DNA of 34,719 nucleotides from an uncultured Bacteroidales bacterium (GTDB taxonomy: Bacteria; Bacteroidota; Bacteroidia; Bacteroidales; JAFGXI01). Below the pieces are notes generated by a model, which saw only the letters and a program-made list of their open reading frames with translations, searched no databases and was not told the DNA's origin. The stretch is from the NCBI GenBank assembly GCA_947311115.1, contig CAMZKE010000066.1, forward strand, positions 1 to 34,719, written 5' to 3'. Positions 7,709-16,150 of this stretch are shown piece by piece (the stretch's first letter is position 1; every line of letters starts with the position of its first letter). Position numbers and translations under genes: made by a program.

Positions 7709-9139
7709 TTAATTTAGTCCAATAGCATAATACCCTTTAATACCATTAGGGTAAATACCTTCAATTAAAATTCCTCCATTATTAGAATCGTTATCTATAA
7801 TTTTTTTAATATCATCGGCAGTATTAACAATTTTGCGGTTTACTGTAATTATAATAAATCCTGGTTTAACTCCTTCAATACGAAATTTACCTGCATCAAC
7901 AGATTTTACTTTTACACCGTTTGATAAACCAAATTTCTTTTTTTCTATGCTCGATAATTCTTCAAATTTTGCACCTAGTGCATCAATATTAGTTGTCTTA
8001 ATATATGATGTATCTCCATTTTTATTAGTTAATACTAAATCAAAATCTAACTCTTTATTATTTCTAATAACTGTAATTTTAACTTTTTGTCCGGGACGAT
8101 ATGCAATAAATATTTCTTGCATTTCATTTTTGTTTTTTATTGGCTTATCGTTAATCTTAGAAATTACATCGCCTACTTTTATTCCAGCCTTACCTGCGGC
8201 AAAATTTTCGTCAACATAAGCTACCCCAACACCATTATCAGAGTTTATACCAATACTTTTAGCTCTTGGGTCGTTAACGTCAATAGTTGCAATGCCCAGG
8301 TATGCACGTTGTACAGTACCGTATTCCATAAGGTCTTTCACTATTTTATCGACAATATTTATAGGGATAGCGAAAGAATATCCCATATATCCGCCATTTC
8401 TTGAATATATCATAGAGTTTATACCAACAAGTTCGCCTCTAGTGTTAACTAAAGCTCCACCGCTATTACCAGGGTTTACAGCGGCATCGGTTTGTATAAA
8501 CGATTCAACCGAACGGTTGTTCATTCCTAAATTACGGGCTTTTGCACTTACAATTCCGGCAGTAACAGTTGATGTTAAGTTAAATGGGTTTCCAACAGCC
8601 AAAACCCAATCACCAATTTCAAGAAGGTCGGAGTTACCGTATTTTAAAAATGGCAATCCTTTTTCTTCAATTTTAAGTAATGCAATATCTGTTTCTGGAT
8701 CGGTTCCAATTAGTTCAGCTGTGTACGATTTCTCATTATTTAAAACTACTTCAATATGACTGTTATTTTCAATAACATGGTTGTTTGTAACAATATATCC
8801 ATCAGAGCTTATTATTACACCTGAACCAAAGCCATAAATTTGTTCGCCTTGCGGTTGTGGGCTAAAACCAAAAAATAAATCACGGAACGAAGTGTATGAA
8901 TTTTCTTCGTATTTTTTAATGTGTACAACCGCATCAACCGAATTTTTGGCCGCTTGTTTTAAATCTACATCAATTGTTGGTAACGAAACTTTTTGAAAGT
9001 TAATATCGTTTTTAACCTGTGTTTTTTCAACCGGTAATTTTTCTTGTTTTACATCATTATAAAAAAAATGGTTATAAACAATTACTGAAAAAACTGAACT
9101 AACCATACTTATAAGTATTATTCCAAATATTTTTTTCAT
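7709..9139 (-). CDS. HtrA/DegQ-type periplasmic serine protease
   Basis: 476 residues from the preferred start at 9139 (MKKIFGIILI); an in-frame ATG at 9172 would add 11 residues before the signal segment and is unlikely. An N-terminal hydrophobic stretch (4-22) is a signal peptide or anchor. The trypsin-like domain has the complete triad: H121 (VTNNHVIENN), D151 (DPETDIALLKI) and S226 (NPGNSGGALVN). PDZ1 follows at about 285-370 (AYLGIATIDV...GVGVAYV...AGIKVGDVISKINDKPI) and a second, shorter PDZ at about 395-475 (GVKVKSVDAGKF...PGFIIITVNRKIV). This is the standard DegP/DegQ layout for degrading or chaperoning misfolded envelope proteins. It is divergent from dapF, with its own promoter candidate at 9172-9203. 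Confidence 0.96.
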   Translation of the reverse strand: MKKIFGIILISMVSSVFSVIVYNHFFYNDVKQEKLPVEKTQVKNDINFQKVSLPTIDVDLKQAAKNSVDAVVHIKKYEENSYTSFRDLFFGFSPQPQGEQIYGFGSGVIISSDGYIVTNNHVIENNSHIEVVLNNEKSYTAELIGTDPETDIALLKIEEKGLPFLKYGNSDLLEIGDWVLAVGNPFNLTSTVTAGIVSAKARNLGMNNRSVESFIQTDAAVNPGNSGGALVNTRGELVGINSMIYSRNGGYMGYSFAIPINIVDKIVKDLMEYGTVQRAYLGIATIDVNDPRAKSIGINSDNGVGVAYVDENFAAGKAGIKVGDVISKINDKPIKNKNEMQEIFIAYRPGQKVKITVIRNNKELDFDLVLTNKNGDTSYIKTTNIDALGAKFEELSSIEKKKFGLSNGVKVKSVDAGKFRIEGVKPGFIIITVNRKIVNTADDIKKIIDNDSNNGGILIEGIYPNGIKGYYAIGLN

Positions 9140-9171
9140 AGTTATAAAATTTTGTTTTTGTATTATTAACA

Positions 9172-9203
9172 CAAAGATTAAACTTATTATTACATTTACA
9201 AAA
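9172..9203 (-). promoter_or_regulatory. Candidate Bacteroidota promoter for htrA
   Basis: On the minus strand TTTTG (9199-9203) is followed after 19 bases by AATCTTTG (9172-9179). Spacing matches the Bacteroidota consensus; the -7 box differs from TAnnTTTG at the first base. Predicted transcription start is about 25 bases before the ATG at 9139. Confidence 0.45.
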
Positions 9204-9222
9204 AAAATTAAAAAAGTTTAAC

Positions 9223-9996
9223 ATGACTATTAATTTTTATAAATATCAAGGTACAGGTAACGATTTTATTATAATTGATAATAGAAATAAAAGCTTTGAA
9301 ATTGATAATAATTTAATAAAAAAAATGTGTGACCGTCGTTTTGGCATTGGTGCTGATGGGTTAATGTTACTTGAAAACCATAATAATACAGATTTTAGAA
9401 TGGTTTATTTTAATTCTGATGGTTATGAAGGAACTATGTGCGGTAATGGCGGACGTTGTATTGTGGCATTTGCAAATAAATTGGGAATTATAAAAAATAA
9501 AACAAAGTTTATTGCTGTTGATGGTGTTCATTATGCCGAAATTAATGATGGTTTAGTTTCGCTTAAAATGCTTGATTTAAAACAAATAGAGAGAATAAAT
9601 GATGATTATTTTTTAAATACCGGTTCGCCTCATTATGTTAAGTTTGTTGATGAGTTTAATAAAATTAATGTTTATAACGAAGGTAAAAGAATTAGAAATA
9701 ACGATACTTTTAAAGCCAAAGGGACGAATGTAAATTTCGCACAATTAACAGGAAATATTATAAAAGTAGGTACATACGAACGTGGAGTAGAGGACGAAAC
9801 TCTGTCTTGTGGTACAGGTGTTACTGCTGTAGCTATTTGTGCATATATAGAATCTGATAAAAAAATAAATAATTTTGATATAGAAACAAAAGGTGGAAAT
9901 TTGAATGTAAGTTTTGATAATAAAAATAATTTATTTGAAAATGTTTGGCTTACCGGGCCGGCTACTTTTGTTTTTAGTGGAGAATATGTAGATTAA
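9223..9996 (+). CDS. dapF: Diaminopimelate epimerase
   Basis: 257 residues, typical DapF length. It converts LL- to meso-diaminopimelate, the step giving the peptidoglycan cross-linking residue and lysine precursor. The two catalytic cysteines lie in their diagnostic contexts: C73 in TMCGNGGRC and C196 in LSCGTGVTAVA. GTGNDFIIID (10-19), RRFGIGADG (38-46) and the NTGSPHYV loop (132-139) are also conserved. It is the first gene of a tight plus-strand run reaching panC: its TAA (9994-9996) is immediately followed by the ATG of the sulfotransferase with no spacer. No clear TTTG/TAnnTTTG promoter was found in the 83 bases shared with htrA. Confidence 0.97.
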   Translation: MTINFYKYQGTGNDFIIIDNRNKSFEIDNNLIKKMCDRRFGIGADGLMLLENHNNTDFRMVYFNSDGYEGTMCGNGGRCIVAFANKLGIIKNKTKFIAVDGVHYAEINDGLVSLKMLDLKQIERINDDYFLNTGSPHYVKFVDEFNKINVYNEGKRIRNNDTFKAKGTNVNFAQLTGNIIKVGTYERGVEDETLSCGTGVTAVAICAYIESDKKINNFDIETKGGNLNVSFDNKNNLFENVWLTGPATFVFSGEYVD

Positions 9997-10842
9997 ATGA
10001 GTAATAATAAAAAAATATATTGGTTGGCGTCTTATCCTAAATCGGGTAATACTTGGTTTCGTGTTTTTTTTGCTAATTATATTAATAATAGCGATATACC
10101 TATATCGATAAACGAAATTTCTACAGGTTCAATTGCAAGTAGCAGAGTGCTTTTCGATAATATTAGTGCTTTAACTGCCACCGATTTAACTCAAGATGAG
10201 GTTGATTTGCTTCGTCCTGATATTTATAGAGAGCTTAATAGTGATATTGATGGATATGCTTATCATAAAGTGCACGATGCTTATACACTAAACACAAATA
10301 ATGAGCCATTATTTCCTTCTGATGTATCGAAAGGAGTTGTGTATTTTATTAGAAATCCGTTTGATGTAGCAATTTCTTATGCAAATCATAGCTCTATAAG
10401 TATAGATAAATCTATTGAGCTTTTAAACAGTAATGAGCATAAATTATCTAAATCGGAAAAAAAGCTATCAAATCAAATACGGCAAAAGCTGTTAACATGG
10501 AGTAATCATGTAAATTCGTGGACAACACAAACCGACATACCTGTTTTAGTTTTGCGATACGAAGATATGCTCGAAAATACTTACGATGTATTTAAGCAAG
10601 CAGTTGAGTTTTTAAATTTAGATTTTGATGAAAATAAATTAAAAAAGGCAATCAAATTTAGTAGTTTTAAAGAACTTAAAAAACAAGAAAAAGAAGCAGG
10701 CTTTAAAGAAAAACCACTTAAAACAAAAAGTTTTTTTAAAACAGGTAAAGCAGGAACATGGAAAACAATTTTAACAAACGAACAAATTGAAAAAATAATA
10801 AATAACAACAAGCTTGTAATGAAAAAATACAATTATTTGTAA
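9997..10842 (+). CDS. PAPS-dependent sulfotransferase
   Basis: 281-residue sulfotransferase-domain protein without signal peptide. The PAPS 5'-phosphosulfate loop is YPKSGNTWFR (13-22), the 3'-phosphate-binding segment is YFIRNPFDVAISYANH (116-131, with R119 and S127), and the C-terminal FFKTGKAGTWKTILT (246-260) corresponds to the RKGxxGDWK region of the family. HKVHD (90-94) occupies the position where a catalytic His is expected. It transfers a sulfuryl group from PAPS to a hydroxyl or amine; the acceptor is not predictable. The start directly abuts the dapF stop, and a PqqD-like gene follows after 26 bases, an association that suggests a peptide or peptide-derived acceptor. PAPS would come from the APS kinase at 6166-6771. 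Confidence 0.92.
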   Translation: MSNNKKIYWLASYPKSGNTWFRVFFANYINNSDIPISINEISTGSIASSRVLFDNISALTATDLTQDEVDLLRPDIYRELNSDIDGYAYHKVHDAYTLNTNNEPLFPSDVSKGVVYFIRNPFDVAISYANHSSISIDKSIELLNSNEHKLSKSEKKLSNQIRQKLLTWSNHVNSWTTQTDIPVLVLRYEDMLENTYDVFKQAVEFLNLDFDENKLKKAIKFSSFKELKKQEKEAGFKEKPLKTKSFFKTGKAGTWKTILTNEQIEKIINNNKLVMKKYNYL

Positions 10843-10868
10843 ATTTGCAGGCACAAAAGTGGTAAAAT

Positions 10869-11150
10869 ATGGATATAAAAGATACTGACATTCTTACACG
10901 AAATATGGAAATTTTATCATCGGATATGGATGGCGAAACTGTTATGATGAGTGTTGAAAATAGTGAGTATTACAGTTTGAGTACTGTAGGTACTAAAATT
11001 TATGATATTCTTTCGAAAGATATGAGTTTTAAGAGTTTAATAGATGTTTTAACCAAAGAATATGATGTTGATAGAGCTGTATGTGAAAAAGATACAAAAG
11101 AGTTTTTAGAAGAATTGCTGAAAAAAAATATTATTAAAATTAAAGGATAA
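10869..11150 (+). CDS. PqqD-like protein (RiPP recognition element fold)
   Basis: 93 residues, the size of stand-alone PqqD-family proteins. The N-terminal part, DGETVMMSVENSEYYSLS (about 18-35), matches the beta-strands that include the characteristic 'xxxxLNxtgxxIw' region (here YSLSTVGTKIYDIL, 32-45), followed by a winged-helix three-helix segment ending FLEELLKKNIIKI. Known family members bind the leader peptide of a ribosomally made, modified peptide and present it to a modifying enzyme. Here the adjacent enzyme is a sulfotransferase; no radical SAM protein, peptidase, transporter or precursor peptide is visible in the flanking gaps (26 and 11 bases). Assignment to the fold is good; the client peptide is unknown. 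Confidence 0.8.
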   Translation: MDIKDTDILTRNMEILSSDMDGETVMMSVENSEYYSLSTVGTKIYDILSKDMSFKSLIDVLTKEYDVDRAVCEKDTKEFLEELLKKNIIKIKG

Positions 11151-11161
11151 TTATTTAGGTA

Positions 11162-12673
11162 ATGAAAATATTTTTATCGGAGCAAGTAAAAGAAGCTGAT
11201 GCTTATACAATTAAACACGAGCCTATTTCATCAATAAACTTAATGGAAAGGGCAGCAACATTATGCTATAATTTTATTAAAGAAAATTATTTTTCAAATT
11301 TATATCATATTTTTGTTGGTCCCGGTAATAATGGTGGCGATGGTTTAGTAATTGCTCGTTTATTAGCCGAAGCAGATAAAAAAGTTAATGTATATATATT
11401 AAAATTTACCGATAATTTTTCATCGGATTTTACCGAAAATCTTAAACGATTAAATTCGCAGAATAAAGCTAGCGTTAGGGAAATAAAAGATTTATACAAG
11501 TTTCCTGAGTTTAATGATGAGGAAATAATTATTGATGCAATATTTGGTTCAGGTTTATCTCGTCCTGTTCAAGGTTTTGTTGCAGAGGTAATAAATAAAA
11601 TAAATGAGGCTAAAAATACAGTAATTGCAATTGATATTCCTTCGGGTTTATTTGGCGAAGATAATGCCGAAAATTTACCTAATAATATAATAAAAGCTGA
11701 TATAACTCTAAGTTTTCAGTTTCCTAAATTATCTTTTTTACTTCCTGATAATCATAAGTATGTTGGGCGTTTTGAGTTGTTTGATATTGGTGTGCATAAA
11801 GATTATATTAGTAAAACACCATCGAAATATTATTTTACCGAACAAGCTGATATAAAAATACAAAAACGTGATAAATTTTCACATAAAGGAACTTTCGGAC
11901 ACGCATTGTTATTTGCAGGAAGTTATGGTAAAACAGGAGCTTTAGTTTTGGCATCAAAATCTTGTTTAAGAACAGGTGTTGGGTTATTAACTTCGTATAT
12001 ACCAAAAACATCATATAATATTTATCAAACATCAGTGCCTGAGGCAATGTGTTATACTTTTAATGATGAAACAGCATCGTTTACTACACCTGATTTATCC
12101 AGTTATTCGGCAATTGGAATAGGTCCGGGTATAGGAAAAGACAGGTTAAGTTTAGCAGTTTTAACCGATATTATTCAAAAAAATAAAGCAAAAGTGCCAA
12201 TGGTTATTGATGCTGATGGCTTAAACCTTTTATCAGAAAATAAATATTTATTAAAAGAATTACCCGAAAATAGTATTTTAACTCCACATCCCGGTGAGTT
12301 TAAACGCTTAGTGAAAAATTACAATAACGATACAGAGAAATTAGAAAAATTAAAAAAAATTGCCCGTAAATATAAGTTGGTAATAGTTTTAAAAGGTGCT
12401 TATACTGTGGTTGCAACGCCTGATGGGCGATTGTATTTTAACACAACAGGAAATCCCGGAATGGCAACTGCAGGTAGTGGCGATGTTTTAACAGGAATAA
12501 TATTATCTTTGCTGGCTCAAAAATATAATCAGCTACAAGCGGCTGTTTTTGGAACTTATATTCATGGTTTAGCAGCTGATTTGGCTGTTAATAATTTAGA
12601 CGAAAATAGCTTAATTGCAACTGATATTATTAATTATTTGCCGAAGGCATTTAAAAAACTAAATCTTAAATAA
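11162..12673 (+). CDS. nnr: Bifunctional NAD(P)H-hydrate epimerase / ADP-dependent NAD(P)H-hydrate dehydratase
   Basis: 503 residues, normal for the fused repair enzyme. Residues 1 to about 215 are the epimerase (YjeF_N): VGPGNNGGDGLVIARLL (52-68), IIDAIFGSGLSRP (122-134, catalytic Asp125) and IDIPSGL (157-163). Residues about 235-500 are the ribokinase-like dehydratase: GSYGKTGALVLA (253-264), GPGIG (321-325), HPGEF (376-380) and NPGMATAGSGDVLTGI (431-446, catalytic Asp441). Together they rescue the damaged hydrates of NADH and NADPH. It begins 11 bases after the PqqD-like stop and its TAA overlaps the next ATG by one base, so it is embedded in the run from dapF to panC. Confidence 0.97.
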   Translation: MKIFLSEQVKEADAYTIKHEPISSINLMERAATLCYNFIKENYFSNLYHIFVGPGNNGGDGLVIARLLAEADKKVNVYILKFTDNFSSDFTENLKRLNSQNKASVREIKDLYKFPEFNDEEIIIDAIFGSGLSRPVQGFVAEVINKINEAKNTVIAIDIPSGLFGEDNAENLPNNIIKADITLSFQFPKLSFLLPDNHKYVGRFELFDIGVHKDYISKTPSKYYFTEQADIKIQKRDKFSHKGTFGHALLFAGSYGKTGALVLASKSCLRTGVGLLTSYIPKTSYNIYQTSVPEAMCYTFNDETASFTTPDLSSYSAIGIGPGIGKDRLSLAVLTDIIQKNKAKVPMVIDADGLNLLSENKYLLKELPENSILTPHPGEFKRLVKNYNNDTEKLEKLKKIARKYKLVIVLKGAYTVVATPDGRLYFNTTGNPGMATAGSGDVLTGIILSLLAQKYNQLQAAVFGTYIHGLAADLAVNNLDENSLIATDIINYLPKAFKKLNLK

Positions 12674-13794
12674 TGAAAATTACAAAATATATAATTTCTA
12701 TTATAGTACTTGTTGTATTAGCCTCTTGTACATCAATAAAGCTTGAAAGATTATCATCTGAAAGCAAAATTAACAAGGCGGGTATAGTTTATACATTACC
12801 AAAAACAAAACTGAATATTATAGCAGAAGTTGTTAAAACAACTTATTACAAAGGTCCTTTTAGCGAATATGCTGATGAGTATTTAGGTTTCGATAATGTA
12901 ATAAAAAGTAATTTTTCAGAGTATAAACTATCAAGTATTAATATTGTTCCTACAATTGAGAATGATAATGATTATACTTATTTATTAACTAATTATTCTA
13001 AAAATATTAAAAGTGTTTCTTATTTTGATGGTACTAATGTGTTAAGTGCTTTTAATACAGTGAGTACAGAGGGTGGTAAGGCTGATTTTGAGGTGAAAAA
13101 ATTTAAAATAAACAAAAATTATATTCCTTTTAAAGATAGAACCGTGAAACCTTTAGTGGTTGAGAAATCAGACACAGTTTGGAAAACAATTTTAGTCGAT
13201 AGTGTATTTAAACGAATTCCGAAAGTAAATACAGCAATTGCACCTCGTACAATTAAAGAACAAGCATACATGGCATCGCGTTTTATACTTAAAATTAGAA
13301 AACGTAGATTGCGTGTTTTAACAGCTATGGATGGTAAATTTCCTAATGGTAATGCATTAAAAAAGATTGTAAAAGAGTTAGATAGGTTAGAAAATACATA
13401 TCTTAATTTATTTACCGGAAAAGTAATTTATGATACTGCAAAATATGTATTTGCATATACTCCCGATACAAGTTTAGTACAAAATAATTTATTTAATTTC
13501 GATTCGAAAAAAGGTGTCTCTGAAAACTCAAAATATAGTGTAAGTATTAATTTTATTGACGATAGTAAAAATGAGTATTTTCAAAAGATTAACTCTTTAG
13601 AAATTAAAAAGTGTAATTTAGTATATAAGACTGCAAAATTTATTAACGCAGAAATAAAACTAAATAATAGTATAATTTTTTCTAAAGAAATACCTGTTTA
13701 TCAGGTAGGTTTGATAAATAATTTGCCATTAAAACAACTAAAAAATAAAATTGTTTTCGATAAAATTAGAGGAAACTACAATATACAAGAATGA
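12673..13794 (+). CDS. DUF4831-like lipoprotein
   Basis: 373 residues. Signal MKITKYIISIIVLVVLASC with lipobox Cys19 marks it as a lipoprotein. The following segment, GIVYTLPKTKLNIIAEVVKT (31-50 region) and YKGPFSEYADEYLGF (57-71 region), matches what I know of DUF4831, a Bacteroidota family of unknown function. Residues about 170-300 include a long basic helix-rich stretch (ASRFILKIRKRRLRVLTAMDG) and a beta-rich end. No catalytic motif is recognised. It is coupled on both sides: TAATG with nnr and a four-base ATGA overlap with panC. Location would be periplasmic face of the inner or outer membrane; function unknown. Confidence 0.82.
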   Translation: MKITKYIISIIVLVVLASCTSIKLERLSSESKINKAGIVYTLPKTKLNIIAEVVKTTYYKGPFSEYADEYLGFDNVIKSNFSEYKLSSINIVPTIENDNDYTYLLTNYSKNIKSVSYFDGTNVLSAFNTVSTEGGKADFEVKKFKINKNYIPFKDRTVKPLVVEKSDTVWKTILVDSVFKRIPKVNTAIAPRTIKEQAYMASRFILKIRKRRLRVLTAMDGKFPNGNALKKIVKELDRLENTYLNLFTGKVIYDTAKYVFAYTPDTSLVQNNLFNFDSKKGVSENSKYSVSINFIDDSKNEYFQKINSLEIKKCNLVYKTAKFINAEIKLNNSIIFSKEIPVYQVGLINNLPLKQLKNKIVFDKIRGNYNIQE

Positions 13795-14630
13795 AACAAT
13801 TACATAAAATAATTGAGGTTAAAAAAAGTGTTTCCCAATTAAAAAACGAAAATAAAACTATTGGATTTGTGCCAACAATGGGAGCGTTGCACCAAGGACA
13901 TTTATCGTTAATAAAAGAGTCGATAAAACATTGCGATATTACGCTTGTTAGTATTTTTGTAAATCCTACTCAGTTTAACGATAAAACTGATTTAGAGAAA
14001 TATCCGAGAACTTTAGATGCTGATTTGCAACTACTGAAAGAAATAAATACCGATATAGTTTTTACTCCTGATGTAGATGAAATGTATCCGGAAGAAGATA
14101 ATAGAAAGTTCGATTTTGGTTTTCTTGAAACGGTAATGGAGGGAGCCAACCGTCCGGGTCATTTTAACGGTGTGGCTCAAATTGTATCAAAACTGTTTGA
14201 TATTGTAATGCCAACTTGTGCGTTTTTCGGAAAAAAAGATTTTCAGCAGGTTGCAATAATAAAAAGTTTGGTTAAAAAATATAATTACCCTATTAGAATT
14301 GTAGCTTGCCCAATAATGAGAGAAAACTCCGGTTTAGCAATGAGTTCTCGTAATGAGCGATTATCTGATAAAGATAGGATAGAGGCGGCTATAATTAATA
14401 AGGTGTTGAAAAATTCTGTAGAAAAATCAAAAACAAATACGGTTAGTGAAGTAAAAAAATATGTTGAAAACGAGTTTTTAAAAAATACTAAGCTTGATTT
14501 GGAATATTACGAAATTGTTGACGATTTAACTCTTGAAAGTATTAAAACATGGAACGATTCGGAACATATTACAGCCTGTATTGTTGCTCATATTGGCGGT
14601 GTTAGGTTAATTGATAATATGCAGTTTTAG
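13791..14630 (+). CDS. panC: Pantothenate synthetase
   Basis: 279 residues, the family length. It ligates pantoate and beta-alanine with ATP to give pantothenate, the precursor of CoA and of phosphopantetheine. Signatures: FVPTMGALHQGHLSL (26-40) with the HxGH pair H34/H37, FVNPTQF near 61-67, FFGKKDFQQVAIIKSLV (about 143-159) and AMSSRNERL (about 182-190). It overlaps the upstream lipoprotein gene by four bases and ends in TTAG, whose reverse strand supplies the TAA stop of the convergent glycosyltransferase. No panB or panD lies in the window. Confidence 0.97.
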   Translation: MKQLHKIIEVKKSVSQLKNENKTIGFVPTMGALHQGHLSLIKESIKHCDITLVSIFVNPTQFNDKTDLEKYPRTLDADLQLLKEINTDIVFTPDVDEMYPEEDNRKFDFGFLETVMEGANRPGHFNGVAQIVSKLFDIVMPTCAFFGKKDFQQVAIIKSLVKKYNYPIRIVACPIMRENSGLAMSSRNERLSDKDRIEAAIINKVLKNSVEKSKTNTVSEVKKYVENEFLKNTKLDLEYYEIVDDLTLESIKTWNDSEHITACIVAHIGGVRLIDNMQF

Positions 14631-16150
14631 GGGAGTTTAAAAATATTCATTTTGTTGTATGTAAAAACTAAATCTTTTTTTAAATTTTTAATATTAGTGT
14701 TTTGTAAATAATAATTTTCTGTTGCTATTAAATAATCAGGTTTGTTTTTTAAAGCAAGTTTTAGTTCAGAAACAGAAACATTGCTTGTGTCTTTTATAGT
14801 CCAACCTCTTTTGTTTATAAAATATAAACTTCCGTTTCTTGTTTCGTCTCCAATAACTATAAAAGTATTAGTATTGTTTATTTTTAATGAATCAATTTTT
14901 GATTTTATTCCATCAAATTTATTGTAAATATAATTGTCGTTATAAACTTGTTCGTATCTTCTATACGAGCGATATATTGCATATTTTACGCTTAAAATAT
15001 TTAATATTAGTAACCATAAAATTATTATAATATTAATCCATTTATTTAATTTAAACTTTTTGAGTGTGTTAAACGAATTAACTATTAGAAATAAAAACAC
15101 TGGAATAAATAATAGCACATAATAATCGTGATTTTGAAATTTTTCAAAAAATAATATTAAATAACTAATAGAGCCAATTATTAATATACTTGTAAATATT
15201 AAAATTAATTTATTCGATTTTTTTATAAAAATTAAACTCAGAACAACTAAAATATATATAGTGTGAAATGTAGTTGGGTAATAAAAATCGTTTTTCCAAT
15301 AGTTGGAAAGTAAGTCTAATATTATATAAACTTTTTCTTTAGAAAGTTCCCAAATAGGAGTGGAGTGAGTTAAAAAATATGTATCGCCATATAAATTATT
15401 GTAATATATTGCATAATAATACCAGCTATATACAGCTGAAAAAGAAATAATAGATAAAATAAATAGTAACTTAATATTTACAAATATTTTTTTATCAGAT
15501 AGTTTAATTCCAACTATTTCAATAACAAACAAAGCTATTATTGCAATAGGATATATCATATAAGTAGCTTTTAGCAAGCCGGCAAGAGTTAAAAATATAA
15601 AGCTGAATATTAATGATGTGTTTTTATGCTTATATGTGTAATTTGCAAAATGGTATAACCCAATTAAACTAAAGCCAAGCGATGCAGCATCGGGTAAAAA
15701 ATTGTTTGCATAATACAACACAATACCTGACGACATAGTTAGAAAAGTAATTAAAAAGGAGTAAATCCAATCTTTTAAAAAAATATAAGAAAGTTTTGTT
15801 GTATAGTAAAATCCAGTAAAAACAATACTAATATTTATTAATCGTAGAAAAAATTCGTGTTCGCCAAATATAAAATATAATATTGCTGTTATATAATATA
15901 AAATAGGAAACTCGCAAGCAGCTTTACCGTCAATAGTAGTTAAGTTAAATGTTTGTGGCGAAAAAAAACGCATTCCGTTTTGGAAATAGTTTGATGCAAA
16001 CGATAAGCTGTCGGTTTGTCGTATAAAGTGTATGCTTTGAGGTCTGAAAAATAGAATCTCTAAATAATTAGCAAAATAAGAAATAACAAGAACAATAGCT
16101 GTAAAAAGTAATATTCTATAAATCTCTTTATCAAGATATTTGCTAAGCAT
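14627..16150 (-). CDS. GT-C membrane glycosyltransferase (GT39/ArnT-like)
   Basis: 507 residues with about 11-12 hydrophobic segments, a short N-terminal helix (about 14-33), then a periplasmic loop IRQTDSLSFASNYF (43-56) whose Asp47 fits the conserved acidic residue in the first loop of GT-C enzymes. A second loop region ACEFPILYYITAILYFIFG follows. The C-terminal soluble part (about 400-507) is mixed alpha/beta. Such enzymes move a sugar from a polyprenyl-phosphate carrier to lipid, polysaccharide or protein on the outer face of the inner membrane; donor and acceptor cannot be deduced. The start overlaps the EI24-like gene by one base, and the stop overlaps the panC stop by four bases. Confidence 0.8.
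   Translation of the reverse strand: MLSKYLDKEIYRILLFTAIVLVISYFANYLEILFFRPQSIHFIRQTDSLSFASNYFQNGMRFFSPQTFNLTTIDGKAACEFPILYYITAILYFIFGEHEFFLRLINISIVFTGFYYTTKLSYIFLKDWIYSFLITFLTMSSGIVLYYANNFLPDAASLGFSLIGLYHFANYTYKHKNTSLIFSFIFLTLAGLLKATYMIYPIAIIALFVIEIVGIKLSDKKIFVNIKLLFILSIISFSAVYSWYYYAIYYNNLYGDTYFLTHSTPIWELSKEKVYIILDLLSNYWKNDFYYPTTFHTIYILVVLSLIFIKKSNKLILIFTSILIIGSISYLILFFEKFQNHDYYVLLFIPVFLFLIVNSFNTLKKFKLNKWINIIIILWLLILNILSVKYAIYRSYRRYEQVYNDNYIYNKFDGIKSKIDSLKINNTNTFIVIGDETRNGSLYFINKRGWTIKDTSNVSVSELKLALKNKPDYLIATENYYLQNTNIKNLKKDLVFTYNKMNIFKLP

Noticed and set aside
8292-8759. 155-codon plus-strand frame inside the HtrA gene
   Set aside because: Antisense to the protease catalytic domain whose triad is intact; no recognisable protein features.
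9140-9172. Upstream in-frame ATG for the HtrA gene
   Set aside because: It would place 11 extra residues before the signal segment and overlaps the predicted promoter region at 9172-9203; the ATG at 9139 gives a normal signal peptide.
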